A stretch of 64,000 nt of DNA from Riemerella anatipestifer (GCF_035666175.1 NZ_CP142016.1:1240001-1304000); one strand, 5' to 3'; counted from the stretch's first letter, positions 27,337 to 37,001 are shown. Program-made: numbers and translations. The notes: generated by a model not told the origin, from the letters alone.

Positions 27337-28638
27337 ATGAAAAACAGTCAATTTAATACAAGTTTTTTTTATAATGAAAAGTGGGTTATTTATAATTCAT
27401 TAAAAGATAATTTCATATTACTGGAGCCTTTATTGTATGAATTGTACCAAGCTGCTACTAATGAAAATAAACTAGACGATTTAACTAACTATCATGAAAC
27501 CCTTTACGATACATTAGTTGATAAGGGTATGATTGTTGATGATTCAGTTGATGAATTACAGTTGGTAAAAGATTTAAGGGCTAAAGTTGATTTTAATAAA
27601 GAAACATTCCTTTTAACGATTAACCCTACAATGAATTGTAATTTTAAATGTTGGTATTGTTATGAGAGTCATATAAAAAATTCTAGGCTAAATGATGTAA
27701 ACTTAAAAAAAATACAATCTTTTATAGATAATAAAGTCAAGAATAAAGAGTTAAAATATTTTAGGCTTTCATGGTTTGGAGGAGAACCATTGTTATATTA
27801 TGACAAAAATGTATTTCCTATAATTGAGTATGCTTATAATAGATGTATTGAGAATAATGTTTCTTTTTCATGTTCTTTTACCACAAACGGCTATTTAATT
27901 AACGATAAGATGATTCAAGATTTTAAAAAATACGGTATAAAAGGTTTTCAAATAACACTAGATGGAAATGAGGAAGAACATAATAAAGTTAGATATGTTA
28001 GCAAAAGTAGAGGTTCTTATAGGGAAATAATTAATAATATATTTAAATTATGCAGAAATAATTTCCATGTATCTTTAAGAATAAATTACACTAAAGACAA
28101 ATTAGATACAATTAAAGATATCTACAATGATGTATTAGCTCTGGAAAAGCATTATCGTAAAAACATGAAAGTTGATTTTCAAAGAGTTTGGCAAACAGAG
28201 GACACATTTGAAAGCAGGCAAAAGGTTATTGAGTTAATGAATCTATTCTCGACAAAAGGGTTTAGAGTAAGTTCTGTTATTAGTAATGTTGATAGCGTTA
28301 GAAATTCATGTTATGCAGATAAAAGTAATCAGGCAACAATTAATTATGACGGAAATGTTTTCAAGTGTACTGCCAGGAATTTTGATAAGCAAAATAGAGA
28401 AGGTGTTTTAACTGAAGAAGGACAAATTAGATGGAATGATAAATATTACAATAGATTAAATGCTAAATTTAAAAATCCTCCTTGTTTAACGTGTAGGTTA
28501 TTACCTATTTGTAATGGAGGGTGTAGTCAGCAAGCATTAGAGCATACTGACGATTATTGTATGTATGATTTTGATGAAAATCGAAAAACCGAAGTTGTAA
28601 AAAACAAATTTTTATTACTCCTCAATAATTTTGAATAA
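27337..28638 (+). CDS. Radical SAM/SPASM peptide maturase 1
   Basis: The 433-residue enzyme has a small N-terminal winged-helix-like (RRE-type) region, the radical-SAM loop NPTMNCNFKCWYC (C101, C105, C108), the glycine-rich WFGGEPLLY, and a C-terminal SPASM region with CLTCRLLPICNGGC and a final cysteine in DDYC. Such enzymes install carbon-sulfur or carbon-carbon crosslinks in peptides. It lies directly after precursor 1, its likely substrate. Its end overlaps the broken C39 gene by 8 bases, so the two were co-transcribed. Confidence 0.9.
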   Translation: MKNSQFNTSFFYNEKWVIYNSLKDNFILLEPLLYELYQAATNENKLDDLTNYHETLYDTLVDKGMIVDDSVDELQLVKDLRAKVDFNKETFLLTINPTMNCNFKCWYCYESHIKNSRLNDVNLKKIQSFIDNKVKNKELKYFRLSWFGGEPLLYYDKNVFPIIEYAYNRCIENNVSFSCSFTTNGYLINDKMIQDFKKYGIKGFQITLDGNEEEHNKVRYVSKSRGSYREIINNIFKLCRNNFHVSLRINYTKDKLDTIKDIYNDVLALEKHYRKNMKVDFQRVWQTEDTFESRQKVIELMNLFSTKGFRVSSVISNVDSVRNSCYADKSNQATINYDGNVFKCTARNFDKQNREGVLTEEGQIRWNDKYYNRLNAKFKNPPCLTCRLLPICNGGCSQQALEHTDDYCMYDFDENRKTEVVKNKFLLLLNNFE

Positions 28639-28868
28639 AAATTCTTTCCTCCCCCAAAAAGACCAGATGGACTGTGGTCCAGCTTGCCTTGCAATGATAG
28701 CAAAATATTACGGCAAGAAATACCCAATAGAATACCTCAGAGAAAATACCTTTATCACCCGTGAAGGTGTTTCGCTTTTGGGTATTAGTGAAGCTGCCAA
28801 AAAGATAGGATTTTGAAGCGCAATCTATAAAAATTGATGTACAAGACCTTATAGAACAAAGAGAATAG
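28631..28868 (+). pseudogene. Broken C39-peptidase ABC exporter, N-terminal stub only
   Basis: The fragment begins with the C39 peptidase motif QKDQMDCGPACL (active-site cysteine at residue 15) and is closely similar to the intact exporter at 34741-36948. A TTTT run near 28811-28815 shifts the frame after KKIGF; in the other frame it reads FEAQSIKIDVQDLIEQRE and then stops. Beyond this point the sequence changes into mobC. The histidine and aspartate of the peptidase, the membrane domain and the ATPase are missing, so it cannot work. Confidence 0.85.
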
Positions 28869-28885
28869 TTTCTTTACGTATACAA

Positions 28886-29555
28886 TTCCAGAATTGTAAA
28901 ACTCATCAATAAAAAGGGACAGTTAAAGTCGTCTGTAATCATTGATGAGTTACCTACGATTTATTTTCGTGGACTGGATAACTTGATTGCTACAGCAAGG
29001 AGTAACAACAAAGTAGCGGTCTGTTTAGGTTTTCAAGATTTTTCACAACTAACAAGGGATTATGGCGATAAAGAAAGTAAGGTAATTCAAAATACAGTGG
29101 GCAATATTTTCAGTGGGCAGGTTGTGGGTGAAACAGCGAAAACCTTGTCCGAGCGTTTCGGTAAAGTCTTACAAAAACGCCAAAGTATGACCATTAACCG
29201 AAGTGATAAATCGACTTCGATTAGTACACAAATGGATAGTTTGATACCACCGAGTAAAATATCGAACCTTACACAAGGAATGTTTGTGGGTTCAGTATCG
29301 GATAACTTCGACCAGCGTATCGACCAAAAGATATTCCACGCTCAAATTGTGGTAGATAATGAAAAGGTCGCCAAAGAAACTAAAGCCTACAAAAAAATAC
29401 CTAACATTTTATCCTTTAGTGATGAAGAAATGAAACGACAAGTAGAGGCGAATTACAAGCAAATCAAAGCCGATATTGCAACCCTTGTAGAAAGTGAAAT
29501 GGAGAGAATTGCTAATGACCCGGATTTACAACATTTGGTTGAGAATGAGCAATAA
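28886..29555 (+). pseudogene. mobC: Truncated second copy of mobC (3' part)
   Basis: From about 28886 the sequence follows mobC from the codons before LINKKGQLKSSVIIDELP to its stop. The first 130 bases differ from the full gene at scattered positions and carry one extra codon (SNNK instead of SNK); the rest is almost identical. No start, membrane helices or Walker A remain. It fixes the right edge of module 1. Confidence 0.9.
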
Positions 29556-29945
29556 ACAAATGAATTTTTGTATGATTTAATATTATCTTACTACTATTTT
29601 TATTTAAACCATTTTTAAATTTATGCCTTACCTAAATTTTCTTTAAAAAAATCATAAAAAATATTTTTTCATTCAAATTTATTTTATTTCCTTTGTTGGA
29701 GAATAAATGTGAAAAAGAAGATGTACAAATTGGGTTATTTGTTATTTATTATGATTTTAGGAGGTGTTAATGTTTACGCCCAGCAATATCAAATTAAAGG
29801 AAAGGTAATTGGAAACTCATCAAATAAACCGATTGAGTTTGTAAATGCAGTATTGATGAAGAAAGATAGTGTTTATAGTGGCGCTGTAACGGATAGTTTA
29901 GGGGTATTTATAATAACAGCTCCAAAAGGAGACTACACGCTAAAA
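29022..29945. repeat. Direct repeat, copy 2
   Basis: Second copy of the 924-base repeat, spanning a promoterless mobC tail, the spacer and the first 79 codons of the module 2 barrel gene. Just upstream (28891-29021) similarity to mobC continues but with scattered silent changes and a 3-base insertion, so the junction joins two mobC alleles. Confidence 0.9.
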
Positions 29946-32102
29946 CTAGAGTATTTTGGGGAAGCTTTTACAAAAAAAGGAATGAATATTTCAAATGATG
30001 TAGATTTAGGGACATTAAAAATGGAAGAGATTACTGAATTACAGGAGATTGTGATTGAGTCTAAGAAACCTTTAATTCAACGAAAAGTTGACAGATTAGT
30101 TTTTAATGTGGAAAATACGGTATCTGCACATGGTGGTGATGTTATAGATGTACTTAAAATAACTCCAGGATTGAAAGTTCAAAATGATCAAATTTCAATG
30201 ATTGGAAAAAATGGAGTTTCTGTAATGATTGATGATAGATTGATACAACTTTCAGGTAATGAATTAATTAACTTTCTTAAAGCTCTGAAGTCGGATGACA
30301 TCAAAGATATAGAGGTTATTACAACCCCACCTGCTAGGTATGAAGCAGAAGGAAATGGAGGGATTATAAATATAAAGTTAAAAAAAAATAAAGTTGATGG
30401 CTGGAGTAATACAGTTAGAACAATATATAAACAAGCAACTTATCCTTCATTCTCCATAGGGAATAATTTAATGTACAAAAAAAATAAACTCAATATACTA
30501 TTTGATATAGGATATAGAAAGGATCAAGATATATATACAAATAATATTCTGTATAACTTTCCCTTAAATTATTTGCAACAATCAGTGTTTGAAAAATCCA
30601 ATACTAATGGAGTTGCAGGTACAATAAATATTGGCTATAAAGTAAACGAAAAACTACAATTGGGATTACAATACTCTGGCTTCTCTACGGATGCTAATAA
30701 AGAAAATAGCAATATTAATAATATTATTAACTATCAAAACCAAAATGTAAATAACACATTACTATCTGATGGAATTACAAATGAAAAATACAATAGTAAT
30801 TCCCTAAATTTTAACGCAATAAAAAGTATATCAAATTCCGATAATAAAATAATGTTTGATGTAGATTATTTTAACCTTAATACAAACAGATTTAATAATT
30901 TAAATTCTCACGATTTTAAATCTGAATTTACAACCGTAGATAACAACAATTTACGAAAAATAGAAAATGTCTCTTCTAAAATTGACTTTGATATACTTAA
31001 TAAATGGGCGAATTTATCTTTTGGAGCAAAGATAAGTTTTACAGAGACTAATAATGATATTGATATTTCAAGATACAATATAATAAACAAAAAACCTAAA
31101 TCTGTCTATAATCAATTAGACTACTTTACTTACAATGAAAATATTCAAGCAATTTATTTTTCAGCTAATAGAAAATTTGGAACAAAGTTAGAAGGAAAAA
31201 TAGGGTTAAGAACCGAATTTACTCAAAGTAAAGGCTATTCTGAAACTGAAAATAAAACCAACACAAATAAATATGTTGAATACTTTCCGTCTGTATATTT
31301 ATCATATCTTCACGATGGAGAAAATACTTTTACCTTGAGTTATGGAAGAAGAGTAAATAGACCCTCTTATTCTAACCTAAATCCTGCACGCTGGTATTTA
31401 ACCCTGACATCTTATGAAGAAGGAAACCCTTTTCTGCAACCATCTTTTACCTCAAATTTTGAGTTATCTCACTCTTATAGGAACTTTTTAACTACTACAG
31501 TTTCGTTTTCCAAAACCAAAAATGGTTTTGGACAGTTGACAATTCATGATGCAAAATATAATATGCAAGCTTTTGTTAGAAGAAACTATTATAACTATAA
31601 TTTATTTTTGCTATCAGAATATATTAATTATAATGTGTTTCCTTGGTGGACCGCTAGTGCTGAAGGCTCTGTATACTATACTGAGACTAATACTTATACA
31701 AAATATTTAGAACCTAAATACTCTGGTTGGGGTGGATATTTTTCAACTACAAATAATTTTATTTTCAATGAAAATAAAACTATTCTTGGTCAGCTAACTT
31801 ATGAGTATAATTTCCCTACTCTTTTTAATGAAAATAAAATAGAAGAGTATTCTAGTTTAGGTATAGGATTGAAACTATTATTAAATCGTAAAAAACTACA
31901 GATAGCAATCAATGCTAATAATATTTTAGGAACTGATAGAATAAAAACATCAAATACTACACAAGGGGTATATCAAACCTTTAAACAATATTATGACACA
32001 CAGTATATAAGACTTTCTTTGTCATATAAATTTGGAAATAAAGATATTTCAGGCGATAAAAGAAGAACAAGTAATGAGGAAGAAAAAAGTAGAACAAAAT
32101 AA
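29709..32102 (+). CDS. RiPP module 2 outer-membrane beta-barrel protein
   Basis: The 797-residue protein shares its first 79 codons and its upstream region with the module 1 barrel gene. It has a signal peptide, a carboxypeptidase-like domain, a plug domain (KITPGLKVQNDQ, IEVITTPPARYEAEGNGGII, residues 130-220) and an OMP_b-brl_3 barrel. There is no poly-G tract and the frame is intact. It would be an outer-membrane gate or receptor for the peptide. The transport direction is not known. Confidence 0.85.
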   Translation: MKKKMYKLGYLLFIMILGGVNVYAQQYQIKGKVIGNSSNKPIEFVNAVLMKKDSVYSGAVTDSLGVFIITAPKGDYTLKLEYFGEAFTKKGMNISNDVDLGTLKMEEITELQEIVIESKKPLIQRKVDRLVFNVENTVSAHGGDVIDVLKITPGLKVQNDQISMIGKNGVSVMIDDRLIQLSGNELINFLKALKSDDIKDIEVITTPPARYEAEGNGGIINIKLKKNKVDGWSNTVRTIYKQATYPSFSIGNNLMYKKNKLNILFDIGYRKDQDIYTNNILYNFPLNYLQQSVFEKSNTNGVAGTINIGYKVNEKLQLGLQYSGFSTDANKENSNINNIINYQNQNVNNTLLSDGITNEKYNSNSLNFNAIKSISNSDNKIMFDVDYFNLNTNRFNNLNSHDFKSEFTTVDNNNLRKIENVSSKIDFDILNKWANLSFGAKISFTETNNDIDISRYNIINKKPKSVYNQLDYFTYNENIQAIYFSANRKFGTKLEGKIGLRTEFTQSKGYSETENKTNTNKYVEYFPSVYLSYLHDGENTFTLSYGRRVNRPSYSNLNPARWYLTLTSYEEGNPFLQPSFTSNFELSHSYRNFLTTTVSFSKTKNGFGQLTIHDAKYNMQAFVRRNYYNYNLFLLSEYINYNVFPWWTASAEGSVYYTETNTYTKYLEPKYSGWGGYFSTTNNFIFNENKTILGQLTYEYNFPTLFNENKIEEYSSLGIGLKLLLNRKKLQIAINANNILGTDRIKTSNTTQGVYQTFKQYYDTQYIRLSLSYKFGNKDISGDKRRTSNEEEKSRTK

Positions 32103-32183
32103 AAATACTTGCAAGTGAGTCCTATGAAGGTTTTATGACTATAAAAGATAACCATTTTATTTAATTTTTAAATTTTAAAGAAG

Positions 32184-32375
32184 ATGAAAAATTCTAAATT
32201 AAAATCAGCTTTAAAAAATGTTATTTGTAAGAATAACAAATCTTTTGAGGTTTTGGGGATTGAAGAGATCCAAACTGTAAAAGGAGGGTGTAATGGAGGG
32301 CCTAAAAACAACAGTATAGGCTCTGGACAGTGCACAAGTGCAAATTGCCAATCGACAAATTGTGGTTGGAATTAA
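32184..32375 (+). CDS. RiPP precursor peptide 2 with double-glycine leader
   Basis: The 63-residue peptide has a leader ending VKGG (GG at 34-35) and a 28-residue core with four cysteines at 36, 50, 55 and 60; the last three are spaced CX4CX4C (QCTSANCQSTNCGWN). The core starts with cysteine directly after the cleavage site. Regular Cys spacing with a radical-SAM partner suggests a thioether-bridged product (ranthipeptide- or sactipeptide-like), which is an inference. The core shares no clear similarity with precursor 1. Confidence 0.8.
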   Translation: MKNSKLKSALKNVICKNNKSFEVLGIEEIQTVKGGCNGGPKNNSIGSGQCTSANCQSTNCGWN

Positions 32376-32382
32376 ATTTTTG

Positions 32383-32404
32383 GGGTGCAAATATTTTTGC
32401 ACCC
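32383..32404 (+). terminator. Hairpin between precursor 2 and its radical-SAM gene
   Basis: Perfect 9-base arms (GGGTGCAAA, 32383-32391, and TTTGCACCC, 32396-32404) enclose a 4-base loop, 17 bases before the maturase start. No long T-run follows, so partial termination or mRNA-end protection is more likely than full termination. Confidence 0.65.
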
Positions 32405-32421
32405 TATTTAAAAAAAAAATT

Positions 32422-33789
32422 ATGTATAAGCTAACTGAATACTACGAAGTTGAAGATATTTCTGAAGCAGAAAAACTTTTATTTTCAACAAGAACAGGTA
32501 TATTGTTACACATTTCAAACGATGTGTATAAACAGATACTAGATAGAAAGTACGAACTAATTAATGAAAAAGTATTATATAAACTACTTTCATCTGAAAT
32601 TTTGATTCCTGAAGATGAAAATGAATATTCAACAATTATTAATTTTTTTAAGGAAAAAACTTCGCAAAAAGATAAAATATTAAATTATACTATTCAGCCT
32701 ACAGCAAATTGTCAATTAGGGTGTCATTACTGTGGACAAGTTCATGAAAAAGTTAATATGGAAGAAGATATTGTTGAAAAAACATTTAAATACATAAGTA
32801 AAACTTTACTTGACGGAAAATATTCTGGATTGTTTATTACTTGGTATGGTGCAGAACCTTTGTTAGGTATAAAAGGAATTAGAAATTTGAGTGAAAAAAT
32901 TATTAAATTCTGTGATGAAAATAATATTCTATACACAGCAATGATGATAACTAACGGATTGGCCTTAAAAGAAAGGGTTTTTGAAGAATTGGTTAATTTA
33001 AATATTATAAAATATCAAATTACTTTAGACGGTGATAAAAATCATCATGACTCAAGTAGATATACGAAGAAGAAAGAAAAAACATTTGAAATTATATTGA
33101 AAAATATCGTTAATGCTGTAAATAACCCTTTGTATGACGAAAAACAATGCCTTATCCTTATAAGATGCAATATCCATAAAGATAACTATACCTCTATTGA
33201 TTCTTTAATGGAACAATTATATAATTTAGGAATCTCTGAAAAAATAACTTTAGACTTTGCGCCTGTACATGATTGGGGGAAAAATTATGCAAAAGATAAT
33301 TTAGGTCTTACTCCTTCATTTTTTGGTGAATTGGAAATAGATTGGTTTCTAAAAATGAGAGAGTATAATTTTAAATTTGTTAAAGATATTCTCCCTAAGA
33401 AGAAAATGGGAACTTGTATGGTTACAAATAAAGAATCTGAACTTATTGATGCTAAAGGGCGCTTATCATATTGCTGGGAAACTCCATATACCCCTGAATT
33501 TGATAATGAAAAAAGTGAATTATTTCATGGAGATATATTTAATTCTGAAAAGAAAGATAGAAGTATCCTACCACTCGGTAATTGGTATGATGATATTGAT
33601 AATGAAGAATATGGCACCACTTGTAAAAAATGTAAATTTTTGCCTGTTTGTGGTGGTGGTTGTCCAATCCATTGGTATAAAGAAATGGCAATGTGTCCAT
33701 CATTTAAGTATAACTTCAAAGAAAGAATGGTTTTACAATATATAATGTCTAGAGAATACTTCGATGGAAAGACTAATATACAAACTTAA
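32422..33789 (+). CDS. Radical SAM/SPASM peptide maturase 2
   Basis: I start at ATG 32422 (MYKLTEYYEVED), since earlier codons fall in the hairpin and in the precursor gene. The 455-residue enzyme has an N-terminal region of about 80 residues that may bind the leader, the loop IQPTANCQLGCHYC (C97, C101, C104), WYGAEPLLG, and a SPASM end with CKKCKFLPVCGGGC and a last cysteine in MAMC. It resembles maturase 1 in plan but is clearly diverged, in keeping with the unlike core peptides. It overlaps the next gene by 26 bases. Confidence 0.9.
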   Translation: MYKLTEYYEVEDISEAEKLLFSTRTGILLHISNDVYKQILDRKYELINEKVLYKLLSSEILIPEDENEYSTIINFFKEKTSQKDKILNYTIQPTANCQLGCHYCGQVHEKVNMEEDIVEKTFKYISKTLLDGKYSGLFITWYGAEPLLGIKGIRNLSEKIIKFCDENNILYTAMMITNGLALKERVFEELVNLNIIKYQITLDGDKNHHDSSRYTKKKEKTFEIILKNIVNAVNNPLYDEKQCLILIRCNIHKDNYTSIDSLMEQLYNLGISEKITLDFAPVHDWGKNYAKDNLGLTPSFFGELEIDWFLKMREYNFKFVKDILPKKKMGTCMVTNKESELIDAKGRLSYCWETPYTPEFDNEKSELFHGDIFNSEKKDRSILPLGNWYDDIDNEEYGTTCKKCKFLPVCGGGCPIHWYKEMAMCPSFKYNFKERMVLQYIMSREYFDGKTNIQT

Positions 33790-34741
33790 TTTAAATTTAA
33801 TTAGGGCTTTAAATAGCATAAAAAGAAGAGAGTCTTTTAATAGGGATCATATATTTTATGATATTATTAGTCTGATTAAAAACAAAGTTACCAGCCAAGA
33901 AAAATTAAGGATAATTTATGTTTTTAGCGAAATTGAAAAAGTACTTTCTGTTCTTAAAATAGATGCTGAAGTGGATGAAAAACAGATCAATAAGATTGAT
34001 GAAATTTACTCTAATTTAGATGAAAAGTTAAAGTATTTTCTTAGTTTAAGTTATTATCCTATGAAGGCTCTCTATTATTTTCAAAAAAAAGAGTTCAATT
34101 ACTCCATAGACGCTATCAATATTTTTTTTGATAATTCTAAATCTATATTAGGTACAAACACTAATTTGTTAAATTTAGCTTGTGGAGAACAATATTTAAA
34201 TTTGTTTAGGATTTATTTAAAGTCCCAAAAAAAAGAAAAAATTATTACTTGTTCGTCAAATTTAATGTTATTATGTCATTATAAATTATTGATGCCAGAC
34301 ATTGATGAAACCATAGATACTAGTATAAAATTTGATAATTCTTTTACTAACTTTGATAAAAATGAATACTTGTTTTGGAAAGTTTATCATACGGATAATA
34401 TTTTCAAAAAATTCATAATCGATACCAATAATGATTTATTATATAAGATGGTTAGTAGAATTTTATCAAATATAAACTATATAAAAGATGATTTTTTTTA
34501 TAATTCCTTGAGATGTTTAGATTGTAATTTTAATAGTGACTATGAGGGTGCAATAATTCAATTTATCAATAGCCTTGAACATCTTAGCGAACGATCAGAT
34601 GTACTCTTATATTTAAACATGTTGAATATTAACAAAATATTTTTAAAACTAAAGATTGATAATGAAGAATTTAAAAATTTATGCAACAAATTCATAAATA
34701 GCAATATTAATAAAAATTTGAAAATTGAGATGTTGGAATAA
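33764..34741 (+). CDS. Unrecognised 325-residue protein inside RiPP module 2
   Basis: I do not recognise this protein. It is acidic-to-neutral, mostly helical by composition and rich in Leu, Ile, Asn and Lys, with no signal peptide or membrane helix. Repeating helix pairs could form a TPR-like solenoid. It has a few scattered cysteines but no metal motif. It overlaps the maturase by 26 bases and its TAA shares a base with the exporter ATG (TAATG), so it is tightly coupled to both. It has no counterpart in module 1. A role in immunity, leader handling or maturation is possible. Confidence 0.65.
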   Translation: MERLIYKLNLNLIRALNSIKRRESFNRDHIFYDIISLIKNKVTSQEKLRIIYVFSEIEKVLSVLKIDAEVDEKQINKIDEIYSNLDEKLKYFLSLSYYPMKALYYFQKKEFNYSIDAINIFFDNSKSILGTNTNLLNLACGEQYLNLFRIYLKSQKKEKIITCSSNLMLLCHYKLLMPDIDETIDTSIKFDNSFTNFDKNEYLFWKVYHTDNIFKKFIIDTNNDLLYKMVSRILSNINYIKDDFFYNSLRCLDCNFNSDYEGAIIQFINSLEHLSERSDVLLYLNMLNINKIFLKLKIDNEEFKNLCNKFINSNINKNLKIEMLE

Positions 34742-36948
34742 TGATTTTCTGCCCTCAAAAAGATCAGATGGACTGTGGTCCAGCTTGCCTTGTTATGATA
34801 GCAAGACATTACGGCAAGAGATACCCAATAGAATACCTTAGAGAAAAAGCATTTATAACTCGTGAGGGTGTGTCTCTTTTGGGGATTAGTGAAGCTGCTC
34901 ATAAAATAGGTCTTGAAACACAATCAGTAAAACTTACAGAAGAACAATTAGAGAAAAATAACGAAATTTTTCCCTGTATATTGCATTGGAATCAAAATCA
35001 TTTTGTAGTACTTTTTAAAATCACAACCTCATATTTTTCAAATAAAAAATACTTCTATATTGCAGACCCTGCCCATGGAATTATTAAGTTATCCAAAGAA
35101 AAATTCAAACAATCATGGCTGTCAGAAGAGAATACAGGTGTAGCTATGTTTCTAAATCCTACGGAAGAGTTTGAAAAGAGAATTCCACCAAAACAAGAAA
35201 AGGTATCTATAAAATATCTACTAAGCTACCTAGCACCGTATCGAAAACAATTGAGTCTTATGTTCTTGCTTTTGTTGTTCGGGAGTGGTCTTACTCTTAT
35301 TTTTCCATTTCTAACAGAAGCTCTTATTGACAAAGGAGTTAATGCCAAAGACTTAAATTTTATTTTTATAATTTTATTAACTCAATTAGGCATTTTCTTA
35401 GGTTCCATTACTATTGAAATTATTAGAAACTGGTTAATGCTTTATGTGGGTACGCATCTAAGTATAAAAATTATTTCAGATTTTCTCAAAAAGATGCTTC
35501 AGCTTCCTGTCAAATTTTTTGATACCAAAACGATGGGGGATTTTAATCAACGGATTCAAGATAATGAAAGAATAGAAAGTTTTTTAACCTCACAAAGCCT
35601 AACAACTTTTTTTTCTATAATTACTTTTTCAGTTTTTTTTGGGGTGTTATGGTATTACGATATTAAAATACTTTTGGTTTATTTAGCACTAACAATATTG
35701 TCTGTGGGGTGGTCTTTCTTTTGGCTAAAAAAGAGAAAGATTTTAGATTATTATAGTTTTCAACAGCGTTCAGAAAATCAAGAGTCTATTTATGAAATGC
35801 TCAATGGAGTAACCGAAATGAAACTTAACCAATTTGAGGATTTTAAGAGAAAGGAATGGGAAAATATTCAAAAGAAATTATTTAAACTAAATATAAGAAT
35901 ACTTAAATTAAATCAAGTTCAACTATCTGGTTTTGAGTTTCTTAATCAACTGAAGAATATCCTAGTAACCTTTTTAGCAGCTAATTATGTAGTAAAAGGA
36001 GATATGACTTTAGGGATGTTACTTTCTATATCCTATATCATAGGTCAAATGAATTCTCCAGTTAATCAATTAGTTAGTTTCTTCCGTTCTTTACAAGATG
36101 CAAAGTTAAGTTTGGAAAGACTTAATGAGGTTCAGAATAAGCCAAATGAAGAGCAAATAATTCCAAAAGGTCTAAGCAGGCTAAAGAATATTGATTTTGA
36201 AACCTCAAAAAAGTGTATTCAGCTCAAAAAAGTAAGCTTTCAGTATGAAGGACCTAGATCACCATTTGTATTGAGAGATATAAACTTAGTTATCCCTGAA
36301 GGAAAAATTACAGCAATTGTTGGGGCAAGTGGAAGCGGTAAAACATCACTCATAAAATTATTGCTCCGATTTTATGAATCTGTATCGGGCAGTATAGAAT
36401 ATAACGGAACAAATATCTTAGAAATTTCTCCTCAAAATATCCGAGAAAATTGTGGTATCGTAATGCAAGACGGATATATTTTTTCTGACACTATAGAGCG
36501 AAATATAGCCACGGGAGATGAGAATATTGATTATGATAAGTTACAAAAAGCCATTAAAATAGCTAATATAGGAGATTTCATTGATTCGCTACCTCTAGGT
36601 TTAAAAACAAAAATAGGTGCTGCTGGAAATGGTATTTCAGGCGGGCAAAGACAGCGTATTCTAATTGCAAGAGCAGTGTATAAAAATCCACATTATATAT
36701 TCTTTGATGAAGCAACTTCTGCTCTGGATGCTGAAAATGAGAAAATAATTCATGATAATTTACAATCTTTCTTCAGAGGAAAAACAGTGATTATTATCGC
36801 TCATAGATTATCAACAGTAAAAAATGCTGATCAAATTGTAGTATTAGATAAAGGGGAGATTTCGGAACTAGGAACTCATCAAGAGCTTGTAGAAAAAAGA
36901 GGAAGTTATTACAATTTGGTTAGAAATCAATTAGAATTAGGAAATTAA
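34741..36948 (+). CDS. C39-peptidase-containing ABC exporter (PCAT)
   Basis: The 735-residue protein has an N-terminal C39 peptidase with C12 in QMDCGPACL, H87 in WNQNHFVV and D109 in IADPAHG, then five or six membrane helices (about 165-435), and an ATPase domain with Walker A GASGSGKT near 528, signature ISGGQRQR near 632 and Walker B IFFDEATSALD near 653. It cuts leaders after GG while exporting the peptide across the inner membrane. Since the module 1 exporter is broken, it probably serves both precursors. Confidence 0.92.
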   Translation: MIFCPQKDQMDCGPACLVMIARHYGKRYPIEYLREKAFITREGVSLLGISEAAHKIGLETQSVKLTEEQLEKNNEIFPCILHWNQNHFVVLFKITTSYFSNKKYFYIADPAHGIIKLSKEKFKQSWLSEENTGVAMFLNPTEEFEKRIPPKQEKVSIKYLLSYLAPYRKQLSLMFLLLLFGSGLTLIFPFLTEALIDKGVNAKDLNFIFIILLTQLGIFLGSITIEIIRNWLMLYVGTHLSIKIISDFLKKMLQLPVKFFDTKTMGDFNQRIQDNERIESFLTSQSLTTFFSIITFSVFFGVLWYYDIKILLVYLALTILSVGWSFFWLKKRKILDYYSFQQRSENQESIYEMLNGVTEMKLNQFEDFKRKEWENIQKKLFKLNIRILKLNQVQLSGFEFLNQLKNILVTFLAANYVVKGDMTLGMLLSISYIIGQMNSPVNQLVSFFRSLQDAKLSLERLNEVQNKPNEEQIIPKGLSRLKNIDFETSKKCIQLKKVSFQYEGPRSPFVLRDINLVIPEGKITAIVGASGSGKTSLIKLLLRFYESVSGSIEYNGTNILEISPQNIRENCGIVMQDGYIFSDTIERNIATGDENIDYDKLQKAIKIANIGDFIDSLPLGLKTKIGAAGNGISGGQRQRILIARAVYKNPHYIFFDEATSALDAENEKIIHDNLQSFFRGKTVIIIAHRLSTVKNADQIVVLDKGEISELGTHQELVEKRGSYYNLVRNQLELGN

Positions 36949-36984
36949 TATTAATATTATTTCCTTTTGCGAGGATTTTTTTAT

Positions 36985-36992
36985 TACCTTTG
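36985..36992 (+). promoter_or_regulatory. Putative -7 box for the oxoamine synthase operon
   Basis: TACCTTTG matches TAnnTTTG and ends 9 bases before the ATG at 37002; a TTTTG lies 15 bases further upstream, slightly closer than usual. The transcript would have almost no leader. Confidence 0.5.
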
Positions 36993-37001
36993 TAATAAAA
37001 A

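Noticed and set aside
28983..29555. Reading the mobC tail as an independent 190-residue gene
   Set aside because: It lacks a natural start and the ATPase motifs and is a copy of the end of mobC.
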